Shown: positions 26,507-34,795, counted from the first letter of the stretch. The stretch is DNA of 64,000 bases from Planococcus beigongshangi (GCF_016820495.1 NZ_JADHDU010000001.1:310257-374256), one strand, 5' to 3'. The notes: generated from the sequence alone by a model not told the origin. Numbers and translations are program-made.

Positions 26507-26647
26507 CCCTGTGTTCAAGACGATTCAGTCTATTCAATACAATTGCATGCAAAAAGTGTAAGAGCCTGGAACCGCAAGGATTTCAGGCAAAGGTCTGTGT
26601 ATAATTATCAGAATTTTCGAATAGTCATAAATGCTTGAAACACAGGG
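26507..26647. mobile_element. Possible MITE with CCCTGTGTT-CAAG terminal inverted repeats
   Basis: CCCTGTGTTCAAG (26507-26519) is matched in reverse by CTTGAAACACAGGG (26634-26647), one base longer. No gene lies between. Another CCCCTGTGG half-site occurs at about 26428 next to TTTGTCCCCCTTTTTTTGGACAA. The segment sits at the right edge of the capsule cassette. It could be a MITE or the relic of an insertion sequence; no transposase is visible. The rest of the gene-free stretch 26410-26785 shows nothing else recognisable. Confidence 0.45.
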
Positions 26648-26785
26648 ACAATCTGGGAACTGCTGGATAAAAGTAAAATACAGTAAGTTGAATATAATCA
26701 TTGAGGGAAACAGGCTGCACCTAGCAATTCATTTTCCTATTTACATTTCACACCGATCTATCTTAAAGGGAAGAGAGGACAATCG

Positions 26786-27409
26786 ATGAACTTGAAAGAA
26801 GTGGCGGCAATGGCACTGTGCCAACGATGCGGAAACGAAAATTCTTATATTCATTTAACTTCAGACTCTCAAACAGAAAGGCTCTGCTTACGATGCTACA
26901 ATAGCCTGATGGCAGGTGAATTCGGCGTGGAAGCTGAGAGCTATCCGGAGGGAATGACCATCCGGGACGGTAAGGGAACAGCTCATCATTTTGAGATTCG
27001 AAAGCGGCTGGATCCACTCCACATCTTCATGGAAGCGATGGAAAAGAAACAAGGCGGCTATGATTTTAAAGTGATGGGCGATTTGTACACTGATCAAGGG
27101 GAGCTTCTCCTGCAGTTGATTGCCAAAGCCGAAAGGGAAATGGCCGAGTCCTATGTCGAAGAAGGAACTTTTCCGGATGGTCAACGCTGCCACTCGATCC
27201 GGAGCGGCCGTCTGGCAGGCAGGGTGGGGTGGAATCCGGCGGGTGGAGATGTGCCGCTGCTTGCAATAGACGGCAAGTCCTATACGTGGGATGAATTTGG
27301 TAAGATGCTCCTGCATTTTGAAGGGTTTCAGCGGAAGCTTGAAATGCTGGATCTTTTTGAAGAAATTGAATGGAATAATAGCAAACAGAAAAAAGAGCAG
27401 GGACAGTGA
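26786..27409 (+). CDS. Zinc-ribbon-like protein of unknown function (intact copy)
   Basis: The 207-residue protein begins with a double CxxC module (CQRCGN ... CLRCYN, about residues 12-40) that should bind one zinc. A conserved domain follows, with HHFEIRKRLDPLHIFMEAMEK, LLLQLIAKAEREMAESYVEEGTFPDGQ and YTWDEFGKMLLHFEGFQRKLEM. I recognise the pattern of an uncharacterised Firmicute family but no function. ATG follows AGAGGACAATCG. A truncated relative lies at 30132-30437, with a similar terminator. The stop codon lies inside the terminator shared with the convergent gene at 27412. Confidence 0.75.
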   Translation: MNLKEVAAMALCQRCGNENSYIHLTSDSQTERLCLRCYNSLMAGEFGVEAESYPEGMTIRDGKGTAHHFEIRKRLDPLHIFMEAMEKKQGGYDFKVMGDLYTDQGELLLQLIAKAEREMAESYVEEGTFPDGQRCHSIRSGRLAGRVGWNPAGGDVPLLAIDGKSYTWDEFGKMLLHFEGFQRKLEMLDLFEEIEWNNSKQKKEQGQ

Positions 27410-27430
27410 AATTACTGTTCCTGCTCTTTG
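27391..27430. terminator. Bidirectional terminator overlapping two stop codons
   Basis: AAAGAGCAGG-ACAGT pairs with ACTGT-CCTGCTCTTT, with A and T runs on both sides. It covers the 3' ends of the convergent genes at 26786-27409 and 27412-27648. Confidence 0.8.
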
Positions 27431-27648
27431 ATTGTTTTACTCTCTTTTTCAACTTCTTTTTCAAACATCAGAAGGATCTTTGTCTCGTCTTCAGAGCGGG
27501 GACGCTGTCTGCCCGGCTTTAAATCAGAAATAACTTCTTCTGTCCTCTCTTCTAAAGTTTTCAGGAAATCATCTGGCAGCGTCGACTTGGAATTACGACG
27601 CTCCTTCATGGCTATGCTAGCTATTTCCAGTTTGCGTTTAGAACCCAT
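27412..27648 (-). CDS. Small charged protein of unknown function
   Basis: A 78-residue, highly charged, helical protein (MGSKRKLEIASIAMKERRNS onward). It has no membrane segment or cysteine, and its Lys/Glu-rich tail may form a coiled coil. ATG 27648 has AGAGGTGAT nine bases upstream, a good site. No family is recognised. It converges on the zinc-ribbon gene and shares its terminator. Confidence 0.6.
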   Translation of the reverse strand: MGSKRKLEIASIAMKERRNSKSTLPDDFLKTLEERTEEVISDLKPGRQRPRSEDETKILLMFEKEVEKESKTIKEQEQ

Positions 27649-27782
27649 TGTCGATCACCTCTTTCTTCTATAAGAGCATATTTTTGCTGTCGTCAATATA
27701 ATTATGGTTTTGAGAATTCGGAAATTCATCACTAGGTCAAAGACGATTCAACCTATTAGCGATAAACGTTTCACCTGTACCC

Positions 27783-28394
27783 CTACATCACCGGCGGCTC
27801 CATCTCCTCCGCGTGCTTGTCTTCCTCCGCATTCTGCGCATACGTCAGGCAATACATGCAATACGCCGTATTGGTCTTCTCAAACGGCTCCGGCAGCAAC
27901 TCCCGCAACAGCTCCCGGTCCAAAAAGGGCGGAGCGGGAAGCGATTCATCCCAATATAGCGGAAACGAACTATACGGATATTCTTTCAGCTTCTCGACCA
28001 TCGGCTTCTTCGTCTGGATCGGATTCCGGTGGATATAGCTGCTGACGGTGAGGAGCCCTAGCCGGGAATCGACCTCTTTTGCAAAATAGCGTTTCTGGTA
28101 AATGCGCCCGATGTGGCTGCGGCGCTTTGCATACGACAGACTGTAGCGCTGTTTGACCAGGCTCATGATCTTATGGAGCGGATCCCGCAGCGGTTTGATC
28201 AGGATATGGTAATGGTTCGTCATAAAACACCACGCCAGAATCGTGAAGGGATGATGGGCATGGACTTCAATGAAGACACGCTTAAGCTCGTACATGTCCT
28301 CTTTTGTTCCGAATATCGGCTGCCGGTCATTGCCGCGCATAATCACATGGTAATAGGAATTGGACTTAAATTCACGCCGTCTCGTCATCGCCAC
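27783..28394 (-). CDS. REP-associated tyrosine transposase (RAYT, Y1_Tnp fold)
   Basis: A 203-residue single-strand HUH nuclease of the TnpA_REP group. HYH at residues 61-63 (FMTNHYHILIKP) is the metal-binding HUH motif and Y120 in SSYIHRNPI is the probable catalytic tyrosine, matching the spacing in E. coli TnpA_REP. YYHVIMRGNDRQPIF is the typical N-terminus. Length is right for a full protein. RAYTs are usually single-copy and are thought to mobilise short palindromic REP sequences. GTG 28394 follows the comM stop directly, or ATG 28388 may be used. No left or right IS ends are seen around it. It may be connected with the hairpin repeats found from 32.5 kb on. Confidence 0.85.
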   Translation of the reverse strand: MAMTRRREFKSNSYYHVIMRGNDRQPIFGTKEDMYELKRVFIEVHAHHPFTILAWCFMTNHYHILIKPLRDPLHKIMSLVKQRYSLSYAKRRSHIGRIYQKRYFAKEVDSRLGLLTVSSYIHRNPIQTKKPMVEKLKEYPYSSFPLYWDESLPAPPFLDRELLRELLPEPFEKTNTAYCMYCLTYAQNAEEDKHAEEMEPPVM

Positions 28395-30045
28395 TCACCG
28401 CATCAACGAATTCTGCGCCGGCGCAGCGGAGATCTTCCACGCGAGCGCTTCATCCACCGCCACATCCGACACCTCGTCTTCATTCCTTACATCCGCAATC
28501 GTCCGCGCCAGCCGCAGAATTTTCAGCGTCGACCGGCTGCTCAGATTCTCATCAAAACTCGCCGCTTCAATCCGCGCCAATTGAGCAGGACTGAATGCCA
28601 CTTTCTCCTCGAACAGCTTGACCGGCACAATCGCATTCGTATAATTCGAACCGTAGCGCAGCCGCTGCCGCTCACGGGCCAGCGTCACCGTCTCCCGCAA
28701 TTCTTCGGAAGTCGCCGCCGTCGCTTGTTCGAACACGCTCTGACTCTTCAGCGACAGGACGAAGTCAATCCGGTCGATGATCGGGCCGGTGATTTTCTGC
28801 ATATACTTCAACCGGATCTTGTCGCTGCAGACGCAGTATTTTTCCCGCGCGCCGTAATAACCGCACGGGCACGGATTCGTCGCGGCGATCAAATTGATGC
28901 TTGTGGGAAAACGGTCTGATCCTCGACCCGGTTGACCACCGCAAACCCCGACTCGAGCGGCTGCCGCAGCGTATCGATGACGCGGCGCGGGAAATGTCCC
29001 AGCTCGTCAAGGGATACAGTGAAACTTCATTCAGTAGGGGGTTATCCTACTGAATGTTAGTTGAACCAATCGGGCTTTTATGGTCAGTAGATCTCTCGCG
29101 AAAGCGAGAGTCGTACTGCCCGTTAATGCGGGATAAAACACCGCGATGCGCAAGTGACATCTCGCCCGGTTTCGGATAACGCCCGCCGCCGACAATCGCC
29201 CCTTCCGACGAAGAATGATGCGGCGAGCGGAAAGGGGGACGGCCGGACAGGCTGCGCGCCAGTTTCGCCAGCTGGTAGATGCTGTAGACTTCCAGAATCT
29301 CTTCATGCGTCAGATCCGGCAAAATCGTATGGAACGCATTCGCAAGCAGACTTTTGCCGCAGCCGGGCGGACCGCTCATCAGCACGTGATGGCCGCCGGA
29401 CGCTGCCAGAAGCAATGCCCGTTTCGCATCCGCATGGCCGCGGATGGCCGAAAAGCAGATATGAGGTGCTTTTTCCGTTTCTTCATAAACTGTTTCATTC
29501 GCTAAAAGAGTGATGTCATCATCGAAAAGAGAAGGCTGACCCCTGAGGTGGGCCAGTATGGAGGGCATGTCCGGCATGCGGATCAACTCGATATCCGCAG
29601 CTTTCGCAAAAAGGGAGATTTCAATGGGTGGAATGTAAATGCGCTTAAAACCGAGCAGAATCGCCTGATGGATCGTCGGAATCATACTGTGGAACGTCGT
29701 CAGCTTGGCATCCAGTGTCAGCGCAGCTATGAAACACGTCTTCTCCGGTATCTTCACCGGATTCTTCTCCATCGCCTGCAGCACCGCCAGCAACATCGCC
29801 GCATCGTACGACGTGCCCTGTTTCCGCACATCCGCCGGAGACAAATGGATCGTAATCTTTTTCATATCAATATCTTTGCCGAGCGCATGGAGGCAATTCA
29901 AAATCCGCTCCCGCGACTCCTTGATCGACACATCCGGCAAGCCGATGATCACACACGACTCCTTATCCTCCCGGACCGTCGCTTCAACCTGGATAACCTG
30001 CCCGGCAAGCCCGGACATCCCGACACTGTAAATGTAATTGCTTAT
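28395..30045 (-). pseudogene. comM: comM (Mg-chelatase-like AAA+ helicase), broken
   Basis: ComM/YifB is a hexameric helicase promoting branch migration during natural transformation. Three pieces in different frames add up to one full protein. The N-part (about 30045-29136) has VIIGLPDVSIKESRERIL and the Walker A GPPGCGKSLLANAF. A middle part (about 29010-28908) has LDELGHFPRRVIDTLRQPLE. The C-part (28892-28395) has INLIAATNPCPCGYYG (in part) and DRIDFVLSL. The lesions are a 119-bp insertion (a multiple of three plus two), a one-base loss in the GGG at 28905-28907, and an ATA codon (30043-30045) where a start is expected six bases after GGGAGGG. The RAYT gene follows in the same direction. 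Confidence 0.9.
29017..29135. mobile_element. 119-bp hairpin-rich insertion in comM (IS200/IS605-like MITE)
   Basis: The segment is bounded by GGGATA copies at 29011-29016 and 29130-29135 and interrupts the codons for the GVL-LDELGH region of comM. It contains three hairpins: 11-bp arms at 29028-29056 (CATTCAGTAGG/CCTACTGAATG), 7-bp arms with a GAAA loop at 29093-29110 (CTCTCGC/GCGAGAG), and CCCG/CGGG at 29119-29132. No gene fits inside. Lack of terminal inverted repeats, subterminal hairpins and small size point to a non-autonomous derivative of the IS200/IS605 group, though the 6-bp repeats are unusual for that group. The precise ends are inferred. Confidence 0.7.
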
Positions 30046-30131
30046 TGGAATCCCTCCCTTTGAATAAAATGTCTTTCCCTATCATTGTAGTGGAAGCAAT
30101 GTTAATTGTCTAAATAATTAGTTAACATTAA

Positions 30132-30437
30132 ATGAAGCTGCAATTGATCGCCAAAGCCGAGCGTGGAATGACCGAGAAGTATGTGGAGCAGGGAACATTC
30201 CCGGATGGCCAAAGCTACAGCTCACTCCGGGATGATCGTTTAGCCGGGAGAGTCGAGTCCGACTTAACGGAGAATCGCATGCCGGTCATTTCTGTCGATG
30301 GCAGGTTCTATACATGGGATGAAATCGGGAGGATGCTGATGCATTATGAAGGGTTCCAGTTGAAGCTGGAGATGATGGATCCTTATGGGGAGATTGAGTG
30401 GGAAGACAATGAACAGGAAAAAGGGCAGGAACAGTGA
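30132..30437 (+). pseudogene. Truncated copy of the zinc-ribbon protein
   Basis: 101 codons align with residues about 110-207 of the 26786-27409 protein: LQLIAKAERGMTEKYVEQGTF against LQLIAKAEREMAESYVEEGTF (shown with shared core), and FYTWDEIGRMLMHYEGFQLKLEM. The zinc-ribbon half is absent and the ATG has no ribosome-binding site. A similar hairpin (GGGCAGGAACAGT/GCTGTTTCTGC) follows the stop. It is most simply a partial duplication now on the far side of comM and RAYT. Confidence 0.75.
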
Positions 30438-30598
30438 AATTGCTGTTTCTGCTTTTTGATTGTATTGAAGAAAACATTGGTTGATAAAAATCTTTAATTT
30501 AGCATTGATAGCCTCTCCATGTTTATTGCCGGGAAAGGATGGGAATAAATAGGGTATGCACAAGAGCTAAAGTAAATTTCAGTTTTGGAGGAATTGGG

Positions 30599-30742
30599 AT
30601 GAATAATAATATGTTGGCGAACGCCGTGGAAGAACAGCAAGTGATTTTTTGCAAGAGCCAGGAGGAGTTTGCAAGAACGTTGCGTGAAGTCGCGGCAACA
30701 AGCGAGGAAAATGGATTTATGGACGAATTGGGTGAAGAATAG
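30599..30742 (+). CDS. Small acidic protein of unknown function
   Basis: 47 residues from ATG 30599, which has TTGGAGGAATTGGG upstream; an ATG at 30539 lies before that site and is discounted. The sequence MNNNMLANAVEEQQVIFCKS continues with EEFARTLREVAATSEENG and ends DELGEE. It is soluble and acidic, with no recognised family. The good ribosome-binding site is the main support. Confidence 0.5.
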   Translation: MNNNMLANAVEEQQVIFCKSQEEFARTLREVAATSEENGFMDELGEE

Positions 30743-30806
30743 TAACGAAGCGAAGCAACTTCGGTGGGAGGGGCTTTTTTGTTTGGAATGAAAAAATATG
30801 TACATT

Positions 30807-30842
30807 AAAAAATCCCATGAAGATTGAATTCATGGGATTTTC
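30807..30842 (-). terminator. Terminator of the VanZ-like gene
   Basis: AAAATCCCATGAA pairs with TTCATGGGATTTT; read on the minus strand it is followed by TTTTTTA. Confidence 0.8.
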
Positions 30843-30880
30843 GTTTTGAAGGTTTATACAGGATGTAAAACGGCCGAACT

Positions 30881-31372
30881 TCAGGGCGCATCTATTCTCT
30901 GCTTAATGCGAAGAACTCCGTCCAATCCGCCTTGCTTTTGTATATAGTTCTTCAACCGGTATGCCAGATAAATGCCGCTGATATCAATGAGGACATCCGA
31001 CAATCTTCCGCTGCGCTCGAAGAAGAGTTGGAGGATTTCCGTAGATAAAGCAAAAAGGCTGCAGATTATTATAGCTTTTCTGCTGTCGGCGATATTCCAG
31101 CTTAGCAATAAGAACAGGACGCCAAAGGAAATCGCATGTCCGATCTTTTGGAACACATAAGTTTTGCTGTCCAGATGGATATCGCTCATGATGAACAAAT
31201 CGGAGAAGTCCGGGAAGAGGAGAATATTGAATTTTATGTCCTGGGCGAATAGCAGCGCCTGGAAATTATAATTGCTGGTGGCGAGCAGAATCCACAGAGC
31301 CCACAGGATGCCGATCATGTATCTGGCTTTCAAAATGTTCTTCCCTTCCGTAGCATATGGAAATCCGATCAC
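30881..31372 (-). CDS. VanZ-like membrane protein
   Basis: A small VanZ-family protein with four hydrophobic helices. KIGHAISFGVLFLLLSW and STEILQLFFERSGRLSDVLIDISGI carry the family's conserved H, E and R/D residues. VanZ gives low teicoplanin resistance in enterococci; most relatives have no known role. GTG 31372 is the longest start. TTG 31333 (protein beginning KARYMIGILWALWILLATSN) has GGAAGGG nine bases upstream and may be the true one, giving 150 residues. It stands alone with its own terminator. Confidence 0.85.
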   Translation of the reverse strand: MIGFPYATEGKNILKARYMIGILWALWILLATSNYNFQALLFAQDIKFNILLFPDFSDLFIMSDIHLDSKTYVFQKIGHAISFGVLFLLLSWNIADSRKAIIICSLFALSTEILQLFFERSGRLSDVLIDISGIYLAYRLKNYIQKQGGLDGVLRIKQRIDAP

Positions 31373-31709
31373 GATATTGAATCCATATATGCTGAAAATA
31401 GTATACTTCAGTATAGTATAGAATGGGTTATTGTGGGAAAAGAATTTGGGGTAAAATCATGTTTCTATATATTGGACCATCATCGAAATGCTGTTGCGTT
31501 TTGGTGGTGGTTTTTCTGATTATGACCATCAGCTATAATTTTTTATGATAAATTGCTGACAAATCCAGAAGTCCAAATAATTACCTGAATAGTAGGAAAA
31601 TAGTTATAGCTTTTATTTATTCCTATGGATATAATTAACGAAATGAGACTGATTAATTGTTTATTGCCACTGTAAGGAAGGTGAGAAGTTCTTTAGTCTC
31701 AGCTGAAAC

Positions 31710-31845
31710 TTAAAGGAGGTGAGTTGGATGTGAGCGGGAAATTGACGTCAAAAGAAAACCCCCGGGTGTGATAGTCGTGCGGACATCACCCGAGGGAAAC
31801 AGTTGGAGTGTACCAACTAACTGTTAGTATACTCCATTTTTATTT
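31710..31845 (+). other. Tiny ORF with strong ribosome-binding site, two hairpins
   Basis: AAAGGAGGTGAG precedes TTG GAT GTG AGC, which opens a frame of only 13-15 codons (DVSGKLTSKENPRV) ending at the TGA near 31770. Its 3' end enters a hairpin, CCCGGGTG/CACCCGAGGG, and a second one, GGAGTGTAC/GTATACTCC, follows with a T run. The arrangement recalls type I toxin-antitoxin loci of Bacillales, but the hydrophobic toxin helix is missing, so this could be a remnant. Nothing else is seen in the gene-free stretch 31373-31883. Confidence 0.35.
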
Positions 31846-31883
31846 AAAGTTTAAGCTTTAAATTAAAAAGGGGGAACAGGACA

Positions 31884-32456
31884 ATGAAAAATAAGACGAA
31901 ATATACGATGAAGCCGGAATACGCGATCAGTTCGGAGACGATTATGATTGTGCCGAATTTTGAAGAGAACGGGTTTTTGCATTCGCTGGTGGGCAAGAAG
32001 GACGGCGTTGCCAAGACCGCTCTGAGCCCTTATAAACTGATTGATACGAATTTACGATTCCGCGGCTCGAGCATGCGCGGGGCGCAGGATGGATCCAAGG
32101 CGATACTGGACACAGTGAGGTCGAATCCGCTGATTCTGGACAGGGAAACGGACATCATCCTGTTTCCCTGCGTGTCGCCGATCCGTCCCGACTGTGTCTG
32201 GCTGTCGCTCAAGCACGTCAAAGATTATAGAAGTGCCGGCAAGGGCCGCACGCATGTAGAACTGAGCAACGAAAGCACCATCGTCCTCAACGTCAGCAAC
32301 CAGTCATTCACCCTGAAAATCCAGCGGGCCTACGAACTGCGCTACAAGATGCGCGCGCGGGCGGATGAGTTTGAAGCCAGGGCGATGGAAAAGGGCGCCA
32401 CATACCACCTGGACAAGGGGGAGGATGAGTTGAATTATGGGGATGGGGGTGAGTAG
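31884..32456 (+). CDS. comK: ComK competence transcription factor
   Basis: ComK is the master activator of DNA-uptake genes in Bacillales. At 190 residues the protein is close to B. subtilis ComK (192). Shared features include YKLIDTNLRFRGSSMRGAQDGS, ILFPCVSPIRPDCVWLSLKHVKDY (the FP-P-C-W region) and QSFTLKIQRAYELRYKMR. The C-terminus is rich in acidic residues. ATG has AGGGGGAACAGGAC upstream. Recognition is by family pattern. Clear AAAA-N5-TTTT K-boxes were not identified upstream. A terminator follows. Confidence 0.88.
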   Translation: MKNKTKYTMKPEYAISSETIMIVPNFEENGFLHSLVGKKDGVAKTALSPYKLIDTNLRFRGSSMRGAQDGSKAILDTVRSNPLILDRETDIILFPCVSPIRPDCVWLSLKHVKDYRSAGKGRTHVELSNESTIVLNVSNQSFTLKIQRAYELRYKMRARADEFEARAMEKGATYHLDKGEDELNYGDGGE

Positions 32457-32502
32457 CACTTCCTTGGCTTATTGAGTAAGTATTCAGCATATAATAGATA
32501 AG

Positions 32503-32528
32503 ACCTCGCAAATTGGCGGGGTTTTTCT
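32503..32528 (+). terminator. Terminator of comK
   Basis: ACCTCGC/GCGGGGT stem (one G-T pair) with a six-base loop and a T run. Confidence 0.7.
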
Positions 32529-32584
32529 TATGTCTCGGATCGAAGCTAGTACAAACTTGGCAACTTCTTTTATCAATGTGTTTT

Positions 32585-33480
32585 TATCGCTTTTCGCCTG
32601 CGAAAAGCATGCAATGTGGGGTTGAGGGGTTGAGGGGTTGAGGGGTTGGAATTGGGTGGAGGAGTGGAGCTTGCCTGACGGATATCCGCCGATGAGAGAT
32701 TATATCCGCCGTTGAGGAAATATATCCGCCGATGAGCGATTATATCCGTCGATGAGAAAATATATCCGCCGTCGCCAAAAATCCGCTTGGTTTTATCGCT
32801 TTTCGCCCGCGAAACGCATGCATTATGGGGTTAAGGGGTTGAATTTGGGTGGAGGAATAGTTCGTTTTGTGTTTTGGGTGGGTTTAGAGGGGGAGAGTGT
32901 GTGGGGAGGGGCTTGCCTGGCGGATATCCGCCGATGGGAGATTATATCCGCCGTTGAGGAAATATATCCGTCGATGAGCGATTATATCCGTCGATGAGAA
33001 AATATATCCGCCGTCAAAAAATTATATCCGCCGTCGCCAAAAATCAGCTTGGTTTCTTCGCTTTTCGCCTGCGAAAAGCATGTATTATGGGGTTAAGGGG
33101 TTGAATTTGGGTGGAGGAAGGGATGGTTTTGTGTCTTGGAAGTGGTTTTAGATGGAGAGGGGGTATGGGGAGGGGCTTGCCTGGCGGATATCCGCCGATG
33201 AGAGATTATATCCGTCGATAAAAAAATATATCCGCCGTCGCCAAAAATCAGCTTGGTTTCTTCGCTTTTCGCCCGCGAAAAGCATGTATTATGGGGTTAA
33301 GGGGTTGAATTTGGGTGGAGGAATGGATGGTTTTGTGTTTTGGAAGTGGTTTTAGATGGAGAGAGGGTATGGGGAGGGGCTTGCCTGACGGATATCCGCC
33401 GATGAGAGATTATATCCGCCGTTGAAGAAATATATCCGCCGTAAAAAAATTATATCCGCGCTCAGCATTTCGCACGCAAA
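32585..33480 (+). repeat. Composite hairpin/20-mer repeat, locus A
   Basis: Three to four units of a composite repeat fill the gap between the convergent comK and diacetyl reductase genes. Each unit has GCTTTTCGC-NN-GCGAAAAGC followed by ATGCA, a G-rich spacer of about 90 bp, a CGGATATCCG palindromic head, then three to five 20-bp units (consensus ATATCCGCCGATGAGAAAAT). The first unit includes a GGGGTTGA octamer repeated in tandem. In one hairpin (GCGAAACGC at about 32809) the pairing is imperfect. Reading frames across it are artefacts. Confidence 0.92.
32618..32645 (+). repeat. Four GGGG runs with TTGA loops (G-quadruplex candidate)
   Basis: GGGG occurs at 32618, 32626, 32634 and 32642, always separated by TTGA, a perfect 8-bp tandem repeat that fits the rule for an intramolecular four-layer G-quadruplex. 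Other copies of the repeat family carry only one or two of these runs. Confidence 0.85.
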
Positions 33481-33742
33481 AATATCCTTTTCGCCTGAGA
33501 TAAAATGACCACTATTTTTCTTGGAAGAGTCGTCGCTATATCAAACCCAACTCAGCAGCCTCATAACAAATAATAGAAAAGAAGCAGGATCCAAAACCTC
33601 CATAGGTTCTGAATCCAGCTTCTCTATATTTATTCGCACGTTTTATTGGTCATAAAAGTTTGCGGCGCTGGACCATCTCAGAACAGCCGCCTCACAGTAT
33701 AAGTCGGACCTAATACAGTTTTCTTCTATTAGAATAGATTGC

Positions 33743-34516
33743 TTATCTGAATACCAGTCCACCGTCTGTTACGATAGCCTGGCCGGTAATGTAATCTGCG
33801 TCATCGGATGCAAGGAACGACACCAGGTTTGCCACATCTTCGGGTTCCTGTGGACGGCCGAGCAGGATATTCCCGGAGAATTGTTTAAATGCATCACCCG
33901 GTTCCATATCGTCATAGTACTTCACCATCTCTTCGTCGATACGGTCCCACATTGCGGTGCCGGCAACTCCAGGGCAATAGGCATTGACGCGGATATTGTG
34001 CTTTGCCAGCTCCTTGGCCGAGGAATGGGTGAACGATTTAACGGCATGCTTTGTTGCCGAATAGGTGGAAAGCATTTCGTATGACTCATGGCCGGCGATG
34101 CTGCAGGCATTGATGATTTTCCCTTTGCTTTCCTGTTTGATGAATTGTTCGGCAGCGGCTTGGGTACCGAAAACCACACCGTTGACATTAATGGAAAACG
34201 CCCGGTTCAACTGGTTTTCATCCACATCCAGAAACGGCGTAACAACGTCGATTCCGGCATTATTGACAAAAACATCCAAGCCGCCGAAAGCATTCACGGC
34301 TTCCGCCACCAGCTTAAACTGATCGACGCGTTTTGACACATCCCCTTTGACTCCGATTGCGTCATAACCTTCATTCTTGAATTCCTCCAAAGTAGGATTC
34401 AGCAGCTCCTCGTTGATGTCATTCAAGACAATCTTAAAGCCGTCTTTTGCCAGGCGCTGTGCAATCCCTTTTCCAAGACCACCGCCAGAACCTGTAATGA
34501 TCGCAACTTTTTCCAT
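33743..34516 (-). CDS. budC: Diacetyl / acetoin reductase (SDR, BudC-like)
   Basis: NAD-dependent short-chain dehydrogenase of 257 residues, most like (S)-acetoin-forming diacetyl reductases of the butanediol pathway. It has ITGSGGGLGKGIAQRL (cofactor loop), NNAGIDVVTPF, Ser in NACSIAGHESYE, YSATKHAVK (catalytic YxxxK), RVNAYCPGVAGTAMWDRIDEE and the C-terminal DYITGQAIVTDGGLVF. The NAYCPG..T.MW..ID pattern is typical of BudC. The frame extends to 34576, but ATG 34516 has GAGGAGGGG seven bases upstream. No acetolactate genes are nearby, so the substrate rests on family resemblance. Confidence 0.85.
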   Translation of the reverse strand: MEKVAIITGSGGGLGKGIAQRLAKDGFKIVLNDINEELLNPTLEEFKNEGYDAIGVKGDVSKRVDQFKLVAEAVNAFGGLDVFVNNAGIDVVTPFLDVDENQLNRAFSINVNGVVFGTQAAAEQFIKQESKGKIINACSIAGHESYEMLSTYSATKHAVKSFTHSSAKELAKHNIRVNAYCPGVAGTAMWDRIDEEMVKYYDDMEPGDAFKQFSGNILLGRPQEPEDVANLVSFLASDDADYITGQAIVTDGGLVFR

Positions 34517-34599
34517 AAAACCCCTCCTCATAATTAGATACAACTTAGTTATAGCAATCTGAAATTTAAATAGCAAGAATATTTGCTTAACGTGGGTTT

Positions 34600-34795
34600 T
34601 GTCGCTTTTCGCTTGCGAAAAGCATGCAATATGGGGTTAAGGTTTTGACTATGGGTGGATGAGAGGGGCTTGCCTGACGGATATCCGCCGATGAGCGGTT
34701 ATATCCGCCATTGAGGAAATATATCCGCCGTCAAAAAATTATATCCGCGCTCAGTATTTCGCACGCAAAAAAATTCGTTCTTTCGCTTGCGGAAG
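34600..34795 (+). repeat. Composite hairpin/20-mer repeat, locus B
   Basis: One unit between the divergent reductase and surface-protein operon: hairpin GCTTTTCGC-TT-GCGAAAAGC with ATGCAATATGGGG, the spacer, the head at about 34678 and three 20-mers. It ends in ATATCCGCGCTCAG, as do loci A and C. A degenerate hairpin (CTTTCGCTTGCGGAAG) follows at about 34777. Confidence 0.9.

Noticed and set aside
28113-28919. 268-codon frame on the + strand
   Set aside because: It is antisense to the RAYT and comM reading frames, which have clear family motifs; GC-rich antisense frames stay open by chance.
30881-31372. Glycopeptide resistance locus
   Set aside because: Only a VanZ-like protein is present, with no vanHAX or vanRS genes; such lone homologues are common in Bacillales.
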